Shown one piece after another: positions 56,532 through 64,000 of a stretch of DNA of 64,000 bases. A program made the position numbers and the translations under genes. How positions within the stretch are numbered: position 1 is the first letter of the stretch; every line of letters begins with the position of its first letter. The stretch comes from Amycolatopsis lurida (GTDB lineage: Bacteria; Actinomycetota; Actinomycetes; Mycobacteriales; Pseudonocardiaceae), in NCBI RefSeq assembly GCF_900105055.1, contig NZ_FNTA01000004.1, forward strand, positions 7,347,501 to 7,411,500. Reading direction: 5' to 3'. The notes beneath the pieces are model-generated. The model had not been told where the DNA came from and made no database searches. It worked only from the letters and a program-made list of their open reading frames with translations.

Positions 56532-57998
56532 TTGCCCGACAAAACAGCCATCGTGGCGGCCCTCGTCATCGCCGCCGCGCTGACCCCGGCGACGCCCGCC
56601 GCCGCGCAGGCGCCGACGACACCCGCCGCGCCGATCACCTGGCACGGCTGCACGACCGGCCCCGGCGACCGGCTCGGCGCGGAACTGGACAAGGCCGGTG
56701 CACAATGCGGCGAAGTCGTCGTGCCGGTCGACTACCGGCGCCCGGAGGGCCGCGAGATCACCATCGCGCTGTCACGGATCAAGGCCACCGATCCGGCGCG
56801 CCGCCGCGGCGTAGTGCTGCTCAATCCGGGCGGACCCGGCGGGCCCGCGATGGAGCTGGTCCTGGCCGGGCCGTCGATGCCGGAGATCGCCGCGCGGTAC
56901 GACCTCGTCGGCATGGATCCCCGGTTCGTCGGGCGTAGTTCGCCGCTGCGGTGCGCTTGGAACACCGACACGTTCGCGCGGTCGGCCGGGCCGGATGCCA
57001 GGTCGTTCCGTGAGAGCGTGGCCTTCGCGAAGGAGCTGGCGCGCGGCTGCTCAGGCAACGACCGCGAGCTTCTGCGGGCCGCGTCCACCCGTAACACCGC
57101 GCGGGACATGGACGTCGTGCGTGCCGCCCTCGGCGAGCGGAAGATCTCGTACATCGGCGCCTCGTATGGGACCTATCTGGGCGCGGTCTATCTTCAGATG
57201 TTCGGTTCGCGGGCCGACAGGTTCGTACTCGACTCCCCGGTCGATCCCGGCGTGTTCGGGCCGGGCCTGCTCCGGTCGACCGCTCCGGCGCTCGACGCCG
57301 CACTGAAGAACTGGGCGAAGTCCGCCGCGGGCCGGGAGCTGGGCGAGCAGACCGTGCGGGACATCGCGCGAGCGGCGGAGCGGCGGCCGTTCCGGGTGGG
57401 AAAGTACACAGTGGACGGTCATCTGGCGCCGTATCTGTTCTTCGCGCACCTCTACGACGACAGGCCCGCGTCGCAGGCCGAGTTCGCCGCCACCGTACGG
57501 ACACTCCGCGATGCCGCGGCGGGTCGTCCTGTGACGCCTTCGCCGTCGTTGAACGAACTCCTCGACGGTTTGACGACCGGATCCGGCGCCGCGACCGACC
57601 GGGCCGGAACTCCGGTCGTCTGCGCGGATCGCGAGGCTTCCCGCGTGCCGGCGGAGTACTACCGGGACATCCAGTCGCATCGGCAGGCCGAGCCGCTGTT
57701 CGGCCCGCTGGCCCGAAACATCACGCCGTGCGCGTTCTGGCCCGTGACGCCCGCCGAACCCGCCACCCGGATCCACAACGGCTCACCGGCCTTGCTCCTC
57801 GGCTCGACCGACGACCCGGCGACGCCCTACGCCGGGCAACTCGCCATGCGCAGGGCGCTCGCCGGATCGCGCATGGTGACGCTGGAAGGCGCGTACCGCC
57901 ACTCGGTGTTCTTGAAGGGTGGCGCGTGCGTCGACGCGGCGGTGCGGGACTACCTGCTCGGCGGCGAGCTCCCCGCGGACCGGGTGTGCCGCTCGTGA
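56532..57998 (+). CDS. Secreted alpha/beta hydrolase, tripeptidyl-aminopeptidase type (1)
   Basis: A 488-residue protein starting at TTG 56532 behind AAGGAG, with a Sec signal (AIVAALVIAAALTPATPAAA). The oxyanion region is VVLLNPGGPGGPAM, the nucleophile elbow ISYIGASYGTYLGAVY, the acid in LLLGSTDDPATPYAG and the His near GAYRHSVFLKGGACVD. This is the TAP/SlpD-E (S33) family of exported exopeptidases. Where relatives carry DxRGxGxS, this one has DPRFVGRSSPL. The C-terminal His segment is also altered (RHS for GHG). It converges on a second TAP-like gene 4 bp away. Confidence 0.88.
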   Translation: MPDKTAIVAALVIAAALTPATPAAAQAPTTPAAPITWHGCTTGPGDRLGAELDKAGAQCGEVVVPVDYRRPEGREITIALSRIKATDPARRRGVVLLNPGGPGGPAMELVLAGPSMPEIAARYDLVGMDPRFVGRSSPLRCAWNTDTFARSAGPDARSFRESVAFAKELARGCSGNDRELLRAASTRNTARDMDVVRAALGERKISYIGASYGTYLGAVYLQMFGSRADRFVLDSPVDPGVFGPGLLRSTAPALDAALKNWAKSAAGRELGEQTVRDIARAAERRPFRVGKYTVDGHLAPYLFFAHLYDDRPASQAEFAATVRTLRDAAAGRPVTPSPSLNELLDGLTTGSGAATDRAGTPVVCADREASRVPAEYYRDIQSHRQAEPLFGPLARNITPCAFWPVTPAEPATRIHNGSPALLLGSTDDPATPYAGQLAMRRALAGSRMVTLEGAYRHSVFLKGGACVDAAVRDYLLGGELPADRVCRS

Positions 57999-58002
57999 CG
58001 GA

Positions 58003-59448
58003 TCAGCAGGCGAGATCGTGCCGCGGCCGTGCCCCGGTGACCAGGAACTCCGTCGCGAGGTCGTTCGCGCACTTGTTGTCCTTGAACAGATACGCCAGAT
58101 GCCCGCCCTGGTCGGCGGTGACCATCCTGGCGCGGTCGCCGAACGCTTGACGCAGCTTCCGTGCTCCTGCCAGCGGTGTGGCGGGGTCGCGGAGGTTCTG
58201 CACGATCAGGACGTTCGACGGGCCGCGGCCGGTGATCTTCACGGGCGGTTCGATCGGTTCGGACGGCCAGAACGCGCACGGGGCGATGTCCGCGGCCGCC
58301 GCGCCGAACAGCGGATGGCGGAACCGGTCGATCGCGACGTGGCGCCGGTAGGCCTTGACGTCCTCCGGCCAGTCGGAGTCGTTGCAGATCACGTGCAGCT
58401 GACTCGCGATGTAGTTGTCCGACGGGTAGCCCGCACCGGACAAAGGCGTCGGGACGGGCTTCCCCGTGTCGAGCGCGCGCCAGGTCTCGGCCAGGTGCGG
58501 CAGCTTGCTGTCGTAGTAGAGGTCGGCGAACGTGACGTGGCGGAACACCTGGCCGTTGTAGCCGTCCGGGCTCGGTGTCCGGTCCAGTCGCGCGGCGAGC
58601 TCGAAGTACTTCGCCGTCACTTGCGCCGGCGTCCGGCCCAGGCCGTATTCGGGTTTCGAGGCGGCGAACTTCGCGAAGTCCGGGAAGCGGTCTTCGACGC
58701 CTTGGCCGAACAGGCGCGAGAAGGAGGCGTCCCAGCCGCCGGGGCCGGTCGCACTGTCGATCAGGAACCGGTCGCTGCGTTCGGGGAACAACGACGTGTA
58801 CACCGAGCCGAGGTAGGTGCCGTACGAGATGCCGAAGTAGTTCACCTTCCGCTCACCGAGCGCCTCGCGCACCCGGTCCATGTCGCGGGCGGTGTTGGCG
58901 GTCGTCATGTACGGCAGGAGCGGGGCGGTGGCCGAGGAACCGCATTTCGCGGCGACGGCGGCGACCCGCTGCGCCTCGCTCGTGACGTCGGCCGAATTCC
59001 GGGCGTATCTCGGGATGTTGGTCGGATGCTCCGCGAGGGACAGCCCGCACGTCACCGGCGTGCTGTTGTGGACGCCGCGCGGGTCCATACCGATGACGTC
59101 GTAGGCGTCCAGCACCGCCTGCGGGATGTTCAGCTTCTTGAGCGTGGCCGGATAGGCCAGCCCTTCGCCGCCGGGGCCACCGGTGTTCGTCAGCAGCACC
59201 CCGCGGCGCTTCTCCGGTTTGGTGCTCGCCAGCCTGGAGATCGCGATCTCGATGGTCTTCCCATCGGGGTCCCGGTAGTCCAGCGGTACCTGGATCGTGC
59301 CGCATTCCAGGCCGAGGCCCGCCGCCTCTTCCGGGCACGGTCCCCATTCCGGCGGGGGCGCCGCCGACGCGATCGCCGGGGTGGCCGACGTCAACAGAGC
59401 GGCGGCGAGAACGGGAAGAAGGGCTTTGCGCACATTTAAGACGGTCAT
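58003..59448 (-). CDS. Secreted alpha/beta hydrolase, tripeptidyl-aminopeptidase type (2)
   Basis: A 481-residue protein with a Sec signal (ALLPVLAAALLTSATPAIAS). Motifs are canonical: VLLTNTGGPGGEGL, VIGMDPRGVHNSTPV, the nucleophile VNYFGISYGTYLGSVY, the acid in LIVQNLRDPATPLAG and the His in TADQGGHLAYLFKDNKCAND. ATG 59448 overlaps the stop of the ABC permease (ATGA), placing it third in the ABC exporter operon. Actinomycete TAP enzymes trim peptides outside the cell. Coupling to an exporter and two-component system suggests peptide antibiotic processing or detoxification (inference). Confidence 0.9.
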   Translation of the reverse strand: MTVLNVRKALLPVLAAALLTSATPAIASAAPPPEWGPCPEEAAGLGLECGTIQVPLDYRDPDGKTIEIAISRLASTKPEKRRGVLLTNTGGPGGEGLAYPATLKKLNIPQAVLDAYDVIGMDPRGVHNSTPVTCGLSLAEHPTNIPRYARNSADVTSEAQRVAAVAAKCGSSATAPLLPYMTTANTARDMDRVREALGERKVNYFGISYGTYLGSVYTSLFPERSDRFLIDSATGPGGWDASFSRLFGQGVEDRFPDFAKFAASKPEYGLGRTPAQVTAKYFELAARLDRTPSPDGYNGQVFRHVTFADLYYDSKLPHLAETWRALDTGKPVPTPLSGAGYPSDNYIASQLHVICNDSDWPEDVKAYRRHVAIDRFRHPLFGAAAADIAPCAFWPSEPIEPPVKITGRGPSNVLIVQNLRDPATPLAGARKLRQAFGDRARMVTADQGGHLAYLFKDNKCANDLATEFLVTGARPRHDLAC

Positions 59449-60164
59449 CGGCGCGGCTCCCAGCGGAAGAGCCGCGTCGCCAGGACGACGGCGACGACGA
59501 CCCACGCCAGCGTCGGGGCGAGCAGGAGTAGCGAGTCGGCAATGGCCACGCCGCCGTTCCAGGCGTTGACGGCTAGTTCGGTAGCCGAGCCTCCGGGCAG
59601 CAGCCGCTTGAGCAAGGTCAGCTCGTCGGTGCCGGAGATGCCGACCCAGCTGGCGACGGCGATCACGCCGAGACTGACCGGCAAGGTGGTGACCTGGGCG
59701 TGCTCGGGGGAGTTGGTCAGGCCGGCGGTGGCCAGGCCGAGGCCGATCATCATGGCGACGCTGGCGAGCACCGCCACCACCAGCAGGGCGACGTCGGCGG
59801 GCGTTCCGGTGATCGAGCCCAGCACGATCATGATCACCGCCACCTGGACGAGCGAGATGACGGTGACCGGCAGCACCAGGCCGGCCAGGATCGACGCGTC
59901 ACCCGCCGCCGTGGAGCGCAGCCGTTTGAGGAAGAGGTTCTGCCGTCGCGAGGCCAGTGTGGTCACCGCGCTGGTGTAGAGGCCGAACGCGCAGACGGTG
60001 AACATCACGATCGCCGCGATGTATCCGAGGCTGCCGATCTTGGCGAAGACCTCGTGCTGGTAGACGAAGAACGCGGAGATGGCCAGCGGCATCACGAAGC
60101 TGGTGATCAGGACCGAGCGGTTCCGGAAGATCTGGATCAGTTCGCTGCGGGCTATCGAAAGCAT
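59445..60164 (-). CDS. ABC-2 type permease
   Basis: A 239-residue permease with six hydrophobic segments (SVLITSFVMPLAISAFFVYQ, GYIAAIVMFTVCAFGLYTSA, ILAGLVLPVTVISLVQVAVI and later). The cytoplasmic segment TTLASRRQNLFLKRLRSTAA is typical of ABC-2 exporters. It lies 15 bp after the ATPase gene and is coupled to the TAP-like hydrolase gene. With the ATPase it forms an exporter probably induced by the divergent two-component system. Confidence 0.9.
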   Translation of the reverse strand: MLSIARSELIQIFRNRSVLITSFVMPLAISAFFVYQHEVFAKIGSLGYIAAIVMFTVCAFGLYTSAVTTLASRRQNLFLKRLRSTAAGDASILAGLVLPVTVISLVQVAVIMIVLGSITGTPADVALLVVAVLASVAMMIGLGLATAGLTNSPEHAQVTTLPVSLGVIAVASWVGISGTDELTLLKRLLPGGSATELAVNAWNGGVAIADSLLLLAPTLAWVVVAVVLATRLFRWEPRR

Positions 60165-60179
60165 GAGAGTCCTTTGTGG

Positions 60180-61061
60180 CTAGTCGTTGTCGATGGCGCG
60201 GAACACGTCGTCGAGCCGGGTCGGGCCCGCTTCGAGATCCCGCAGTTCGATGGCGTTGTCCTGCGCCCACCCCAGCAGGACGTGCAGATCCTTCTGCAAG
60301 CCGAAGGTCTCGATGACGAACTTCCCGTCGGGTTCGGTCCTGCCCTGCAGCGGCAGTGCCGGGGCCGAAGTCGGCAGGGCGAACCGGATCACGGCGGGCA
60401 GCGTCCGCGTGAGTTCGGAGACCGTGCCTTCCCGATGGAAGGTGCCCCGGTGCATCAGGCCGATGCGGTCGGCGCGCTGCTGTGCCTCTTCCAGGTAATG
60501 CGTGGTGAGCACGATGGTCGAACCGTCCTCGCGGAGTTTGTCGACCGCGTCCCACAGTGCGTCCCTGGACTGGATGTCCAGACCGGTCGTCGGCTCGTCG
60601 AGGAACACCAGCCGCGGCGAGCCGTACGCCGCGGTCGCGAAGTCGAGCCGCCGCTTCTCACCACCGGAAAGCTGCGACACCTTCGTGTCGGCCTTGCGGG
60701 TCAGGTCCACGATGCCGAGCACCCGTTCGAGCCGGTCCGTGCGCCGCGTCAGGCTCCCGATCAGGCGGATCGATTCCTTCACCGTCAGATCCGGTGAGAA
60801 ACCGCTCTCCTGCAGCATGATGCCCATCTCGGGGCGGACGGCGGCGCGGTCCCGCGGGCTCTTCCCCAGCACCCGCACCGTGCCCGATGTCGGATTCCGG
60901 TGTCCTTCCAGGGTTTCCAGGGTGGAGGTCTTCCCGGCGCCGTTCGTGCCGAGCAGGGCGTAGAACTCGCCCTGCCGGACGTGGAAGGACAGATCCTTCA
61001 CGGCGTGGAAATCGCCGTACTTCAGGTTCAGGCGGTCAACGTCGATTGCTGTCGAAGTCAT
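60180..61061 (-). CDS. ABC exporter ATPase
   Basis: A 293-residue ATPase starting at ATG 61059-61061. Walker A is ALLGTNGAGKTSTLETLEGH, Q-loop GIMLQESGFSPDLTVKESIR, signature SQLSGGEKRRLDFATAA and Walker B LVFLDEPTTGLDIQSRDALW, with H-loop VLTTHYLEEAQ. The C-terminal 80 residues are a DrrA-like tail. First gene of the exporter/TAP operon, divergent across 109 bp from a DesK-like kinase. Confidence 0.92.
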   Translation of the reverse strand: MTSTAIDVDRLNLKYGDFHAVKDLSFHVRQGEFYALLGTNGAGKTSTLETLEGHRNPTSGTVRVLGKSPRDRAAVRPEMGIMLQESGFSPDLTVKESIRLIGSLTRRTDRLERVLGIVDLTRKADTKVSQLSGGEKRRLDFATAAYGSPRLVFLDEPTTGLDIQSRDALWDAVDKLREDGSTIVLTTHYLEEAQQRADRIGLMHRGTFHREGTVSELTRTLPAVIRFALPTSAPALPLQGRTEPDGKFVIETFGLQKDLHVLLGWAQDNAIELRDLEAGPTRLDDVFRAIDND

Positions 61062-61170
61062 GCCCTGATTCCAGCCGCCCGGCCGCGACCCGGCCAGTGT
61101 GCTCACGTCACGAGCGGGTATGACGCAGTGTCACTGGTGTCCGCCTTCGCGCAGGGCCGATACTGGGCTC

Positions 61171-62283
61171 ATGTCTGCTGTGGACACCGAGCCGGCGAAG
61201 GGAAAGCTGCGCCGGCTCAACCTCACCATGTTCTTCCCGCTGCTCGTCGTCGGCGGGGTGATCGTGGTCGCGTCCGACGCGCGGACCTGGTGGCACGCGG
61301 TCGTCCTGAGCGCGGGCGTGCTGGCGGCCATGGTCGCCTTCGTGCAGTGGGCGGCGGGCGAGGTCCTGCGGGTGGCGATCCCTTGCCTGGTCGTCACGGC
61401 GGCAGTGTGGCCGTTCTCGGTGCTGGTGGCAGGCGGGAGCTCGTCGTTCTTCGGCGTCTTCCTCGTGGGTTCCCTGGTCGTCCCCCAGTTGCCCCGGCAC
61501 CGGATCGCGGCGGCCGTCGCGCTGGTCGCGTACATCGCGGCGGTGGGGGCGCTGAGGCCGCTGGTCTCGCACGAGGACGTCTCCGGTGAGCTGGTCGACT
61601 TCGTGTTCGTCCCGGCGGCGATCACGGCCGTCGTGCTCGGCCTCATGTTCCCCAACAAGCGGTTTTACGACGTCGTCAAGGAGCTCGAAGAGTCGCGTGA
61701 GCGGGAGGCGGAATTGGCCGTGATCCGGGAACGCGTCCGGTTCGCGAGCGATCTGCACGACATCCAGGGCCACACGCTGCACGTGGTGAAGCTCAAGACC
61801 GCGCTCGCCAGGAAGCTGGTGGACATCGACGCCGAGCGGGCGAAACAGGAACTGGGGGAGATCCACGCGCTCGTGGCCGACACGATCACCCAGACGAAGG
61901 AACTCGCCTACGCCCAGCGCCGGCTCAACCTCTCCGCCGAACTGGAGAACGCGAGGAATCTCTTCGAGGCAGCGGGGATCCGTGTGCGCGTCAACCGGGA
62001 GGCGGACGTCGATCCGGCGGCGGGCAGGCTGCTCGGCCAGGTCCTGCGCGAGACCACGACCAACATCCTGCGCCACGCGCAGGCGACCCGCGTGCGGATC
62101 ACGCTGTCGGAATGGAGCATCAGTATCGTCAACGACGGTGCCCAGCGAGCGCCGCTGCCCGAACTACGCGGGCTGGCCGCGCTCGAACAACGTGTCGTCG
62201 CGGACGGTGGTGAACTGACGGTGCAACAGGAAGACGGGCAGTTCGTGACGGCCGCGTCCTTCCCCGCCCGGGAGGGACGATGA
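61171..62283 (+). CDS. DesK-like sensor histidine kinase
   Basis: A 370-residue kinase starting at ATG 61171. Residues 18-160 contain five to six membrane segments with short loops. The phosphoacceptor is RERVRFASDLHDIQGHTLHV (His196), the DLHDxxGHxL form of the DesK subgroup. The ATPase part shows VLRETTTNILRHAQATRVRI and IVNDGAQRAPLPELRGLAAL. DesK-type kinases sense membrane state or envelope-active drugs. It overlaps the regulator gene by 4 bp and lies opposite an ABC exporter, the usual target in BceS/DesK-like detox modules. Confidence 0.9.
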   Translation: MSAVDTEPAKGKLRRLNLTMFFPLLVVGGVIVVASDARTWWHAVVLSAGVLAAMVAFVQWAAGEVLRVAIPCLVVTAAVWPFSVLVAGGSSSFFGVFLVGSLVVPQLPRHRIAAAVALVAYIAAVGALRPLVSHEDVSGELVDFVFVPAAITAVVLGLMFPNKRFYDVVKELEESREREAELAVIRERVRFASDLHDIQGHTLHVVKLKTALARKLVDIDAERAKQELGEIHALVADTITQTKELAYAQRRLNLSAELENARNLFEAAGIRVRVNREADVDPAAGRLLGQVLRETTTNILRHAQATRVRITLSEWSISIVNDGAQRAPLPELRGLAALEQRVVADGGELTVQQEDGQFVTAASFPAREGR

Positions 62284-62882
62284 CCACGGTCGTGCTCGCC
62301 GACGACGAAGCCCTGCTGCGCAAGGCGATGGCGGCGTTGCTCCCGCTCGAAGGCGAGATCACCGTCCTCGCCGAGGCGGAGAACGGCGAAGAGGCCGTCG
62401 AGGCCACCTTGCGGCACGAGCCCGACGTTCTGGTCATCGACCTCGAAATGCCCGGGGTGGACGGGCTGGGCGCGGTCGCGGAGATCCGCCGCACCCGGCC
62501 GAACCAGGTCATCCTCATGCTGACCCGGCACGCCAAGCCCGGGGTGCTCCGCAAGGCCCTCAAACTCGGCGTCCAGGGCTTCGTGAGCAAGGCGGCCGAG
62601 CCGTCACACATCACGTTCGTCATCGGCGCCCTGCACCAGGGCAAACGCTGGATCGACCCGGACGTCTCCGCGCTCGCCGTCGTCGACGACTGTCCCCTCA
62701 CCGAGCGGGAGCTGGAAGTGCTGCGGGTGACCGGTGAGGGCTATTCCGTCGCCGAGATCGCCGCGCAGCTCCACCTCGCGCAGGGCACGGTGCGGAATTA
62801 CCTCTCGAACGCGATGCAGAAGACCCAGACGCAGACCCGGCACGAAGCCGCCAGGTATGCCCGCGAGCACGATTGGCTTTAG
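62280..62882 (+). CDS. DesR/NarL-family response regulator
   Basis: A 200-residue regulator. Receiver: VVLADDEALLRKAMAALLPL, phospho-acceptor Asp54 in VLVIDLEMPGVDGLG, Thr/Lys in LMLTRHAKPGV and FVSKAAEPS. The helix-turn-helix is LTERELEVLRVTGEGYSVAE, IAAQLHLAQGTVRNYLSNAM. The AQGTVRNYLSNA block is typical of DesR. It probably activates the divergent ABC exporter/TAP operon. Its stop overlaps the converging XRE-cupin gene by 4 bp. Confidence 0.92.
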   Translation: MTTVVLADDEALLRKAMAALLPLEGEITVLAEAENGEEAVEATLRHEPDVLVIDLEMPGVDGLGAVAEIRRTRPNQVILMLTRHAKPGVLRKALKLGVQGFVSKAAEPSHITFVIGALHQGKRWIDPDVSALAVVDDCPLTERELEVLRVTGEGYSVAEIAAQLHLAQGTVRNYLSNAMQKTQTQTRHEAARYAREHDWL

Positions 62883-63448
62883 CGCGCCCGCACGTGCGCG
62901 CGTTCTCCCTGCGGTCCGAAAAGGACGAGGGTTTCGACGGCCTTCCCATCGGCCGAACCGAGCCAATGCGGCAGCGCGGTGTCGAATTCGGCGGCCTCGC
63001 CGGGCGGCAGGACCATGTCGCGGTCGCCGACCACCAGCCGCAACCGTCCATTGAGGACATACACCCATTCGTAGCCGCCGTGGGTCTGCGGCGTGGGTTC
63101 CGCCGGTTCGGCACGGCTGGGGATGAGCATCTTGAACGCCTGCACCCCGCCGGCGCGCCGGGTGAGCGGCAGGAACGTCATGCCGTGGCGGTGGATCGGC
63201 TGGAGGTGGATCCGCGGATCGCCGGTCCGGGGAGCGCCGACGAGGTCGTCGAGCGGCACGCCGTGCACGCGGGCCAGCGGCAGCAGTAGCTCCAGCGTCG
63301 GCCGCCTGCCACCGCTTTCCAGCCGCGACAAGGTGCTTTCCGAGATCCCGGTCGTCGCCGACAGCTCGGCCAGGGTCAGTCCCCGGTGTTTGCGCAGCGC
63401 GCGCAACCGGGGGCCGACCGCGTCCAGTACCTCGTCCGTCTCGTCCAT
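62879..63448 (-). CDS. XRE regulator with cupin effector domain
   Basis: A 189-residue protein. The helix-turn-helix is VGPRLRALRKHRGLTLAELS with ATTGISESTLSRLESGGRRP. The cupin follows, with TPQTHGGYEWVYVLNGRLRL and VLPPGEAAEFDTALPHWLGS. These XRE-cupin proteins are one-component sensors of amino acids or other small molecules. It is divergent from a SAM-dependent methyltransferase gene across a dyad, a frequent actinobacterial pair, and probably represses it. Confidence 0.9.
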   Translation of the reverse strand: MDETDEVLDAVGPRLRALRKHRGLTLAELSATTGISESTLSRLESGGRRPTLELLLPLARVHGVPLDDLVGAPRTGDPRIHLQPIHRHGMTFLPLTRRAGGVQAFKMLIPSRAEPAEPTPQTHGGYEWVYVLNGRLRLVVGDRDMVLPPGEAAEFDTALPHWLGSADGKAVETLVLFGPQGERAHVRAR

Positions 63449-63457
63449 GTCGCCGAT

Positions 63458-63474
63458 CTTGCCAGGTCGGCAAG
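63458..63474. promoter_or_regulatory. Operator-like dyad between XRE-cupin and methyltransferase genes
   Basis: CTTGCC-AGGTC-GGCAAG at 63458-63474 is a perfect 6-bp inverted repeat 10 bp from the regulator start, followed by an extra TGCCAAAT half-site-like sequence near 63481. It probably binds the XRE-cupin protein. Confidence 0.6.
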
Positions 63475-63516
63475 TTTTCGTGCCAAATCGGATGCCCTGA
63501 GGCGAGAGTGGCGATC

Positions 63517-64000
63517 ATGAACGCGACGGAATTCTGGGACGAACTCTACGAACGGCGCGCCGCCGAAACGCCGAAGGTGAACGCGAGGCTGGCCGAGATC
63601 GCGGGGCCGCTGGCGCCGGGCACCGCGCTCGACCTCGGCTGTGGTGGCGGGGGAGACGCGTTGTGGCTGGCCGCCCGAGGCTGGCGGGTGACCGCGGTCG
63701 ACCTCTCGGGAGCAGCCGTGCGCTCGCTCCGGGAACGCGGCGGGCCGATCACGGCGCTCCGTGTCGATCTCGCCGAAGACTTCCCTGGCGGCACCTTCGA
63801 TCTGGTGTCGGCGCACTACTTCCACACACCGTTCGAGCTGGACCGAGCCCGCGTCCTGCGCACCGCCGCGGGGTCGGTGAACCCCGGCGGGCGGCTGGTC
63901 GTCGTCGACCACGGCTCCGCCGCGCCCTGGTCGTGGGACCAGGACGCCCAATACCCCACGCCTGCCGAGGTGGCGGCCGGATTGGAGCTCGACCCGGCGG
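63517..64000 (+). CDS. SAM-dependent methyltransferase, 5' part
   Basis: A gene running off the right edge, starting at ATG 63517. The 161 visible residues open FWDELYERRAAETPKVNARL and contain motif I, GTALDLGCGGGGDALWLAAR, the post-I acidic end VTAVDLSGAAVRSL and motif II-like FDLVSAHYFHTPF. This matches the TehB/class I methyltransferases that often accompany XRE-cupin regulators. The substrate cannot be told, and the C-terminus lies outside the window. Confidence 0.88.
   Translation, partial: MNATEFWDELYERRAAETPKVNARLAEIAGPLAPGTALDLGCGGGGDALWLAARGWRVTAVDLSGAAVRSLRERGGPITALRVDLAEDFPGGTFDLVSAHYFHTPFELDRARVLRTAAGSVNPGGRLVVVDHGSAAPWSWDQDAQYPTPAEVAAGLELDPA

Noticed and set aside
1..64000. tRNA, rRNA, prophage and complete insertion-sequence genes
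   Set aside because: I looked for tRNA-like cloverleaf sequence in the gaps and for integrase, transposase and phage structural motifs and saw none; short gaps leave little room for them, though a covariance search was not possible.

Overview
The window is high-GC DNA with strong third-position GC, many GTG starts, overlapping ATGA gene junctions and dense TetR/LuxR/LysR regulation, as in a soil actinomycete. Type VII secretion substrate-like proteins, a glycopeptide-type glycosyltransferase, streptogrisin-type protease, ECF41 sigma factor and paired NarL-type two-component systems point to Pseudonocardiales, most likely Amycolatopsis or a close relative (inference from recalled family traits, no search run). 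I saw no rRNA, tRNA, CRISPR array, complete insertion sequence or prophage. It reads as an accessory chromosomal region of small regulator-plus-target modules with several decayed genes.

Layout. 1-4.6 kb: the start of a beta-carbonic anhydrase, a broken FAD monooxygenase, a MarR/cupin pair, an RDD membrane protein and a large ATPase-LuxR regulator. 4.6-9.8 kb: a polymer/lipid module with a secreted polyester hydrolase of the cutinase/PET-hydrolase family, a Tat-exported Lcp-like rubber oxygenase and an acyl-CoA ligase, facing a double-TetR regulator. 9.8-15 kb: a deletion scar fusing a beheaded IclR regulator to a beheaded MFS transporter, a drug exporter behind CsoR-like operators, and an ECF41 sigma factor with its AhpD-like partner. 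15-18.4 kb: an HbpS-like haem protein and an ankyrin lipoprotein facing a SenS/SenR-like two-component system. 18.6-22 kb: an aldo/keto reductase with its XRE regulator, and a secreted serine protease. 22-27.7 kb: a compact operon of fatty-acyl-AMP ligase, acyl carrier protein and three type VII-substrate-like proteins, the most unusual locus here.

27.7-46.4 kb: GntP permease, LysR and tartrate dehydrogenase; an epimerase/FAD-dehydrogenase pair; arylamine N-acetyltransferase and several TetR-controlled genes with visible operators; serine hydrolase; LysR/EamA; universal stress protein; drug exporter/TetR. 46.4-52.9 kb: an orphan glycopeptide-type glycosyltransferase, three paralogous small LuxR regulators, a TetR gene and an XRE-NB-ARC-TPR regulator. 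53-64 kb: a ribbon-helix-helix/DUF4097/DrrAB-like operon with 11-bp iterons, two convergent tripeptidyl-aminopeptidase-like hydrolases, an ABC exporter facing a DesK/DesR-like two-component system, and an XRE-cupin regulator facing a partial methyltransferase.

Gene ends are often marked by long perfect hairpins. Four share the tip GTGAGTG, have 20-35 bp arms and a 2-nt loop, and look like members of one dispersed palindrome family.
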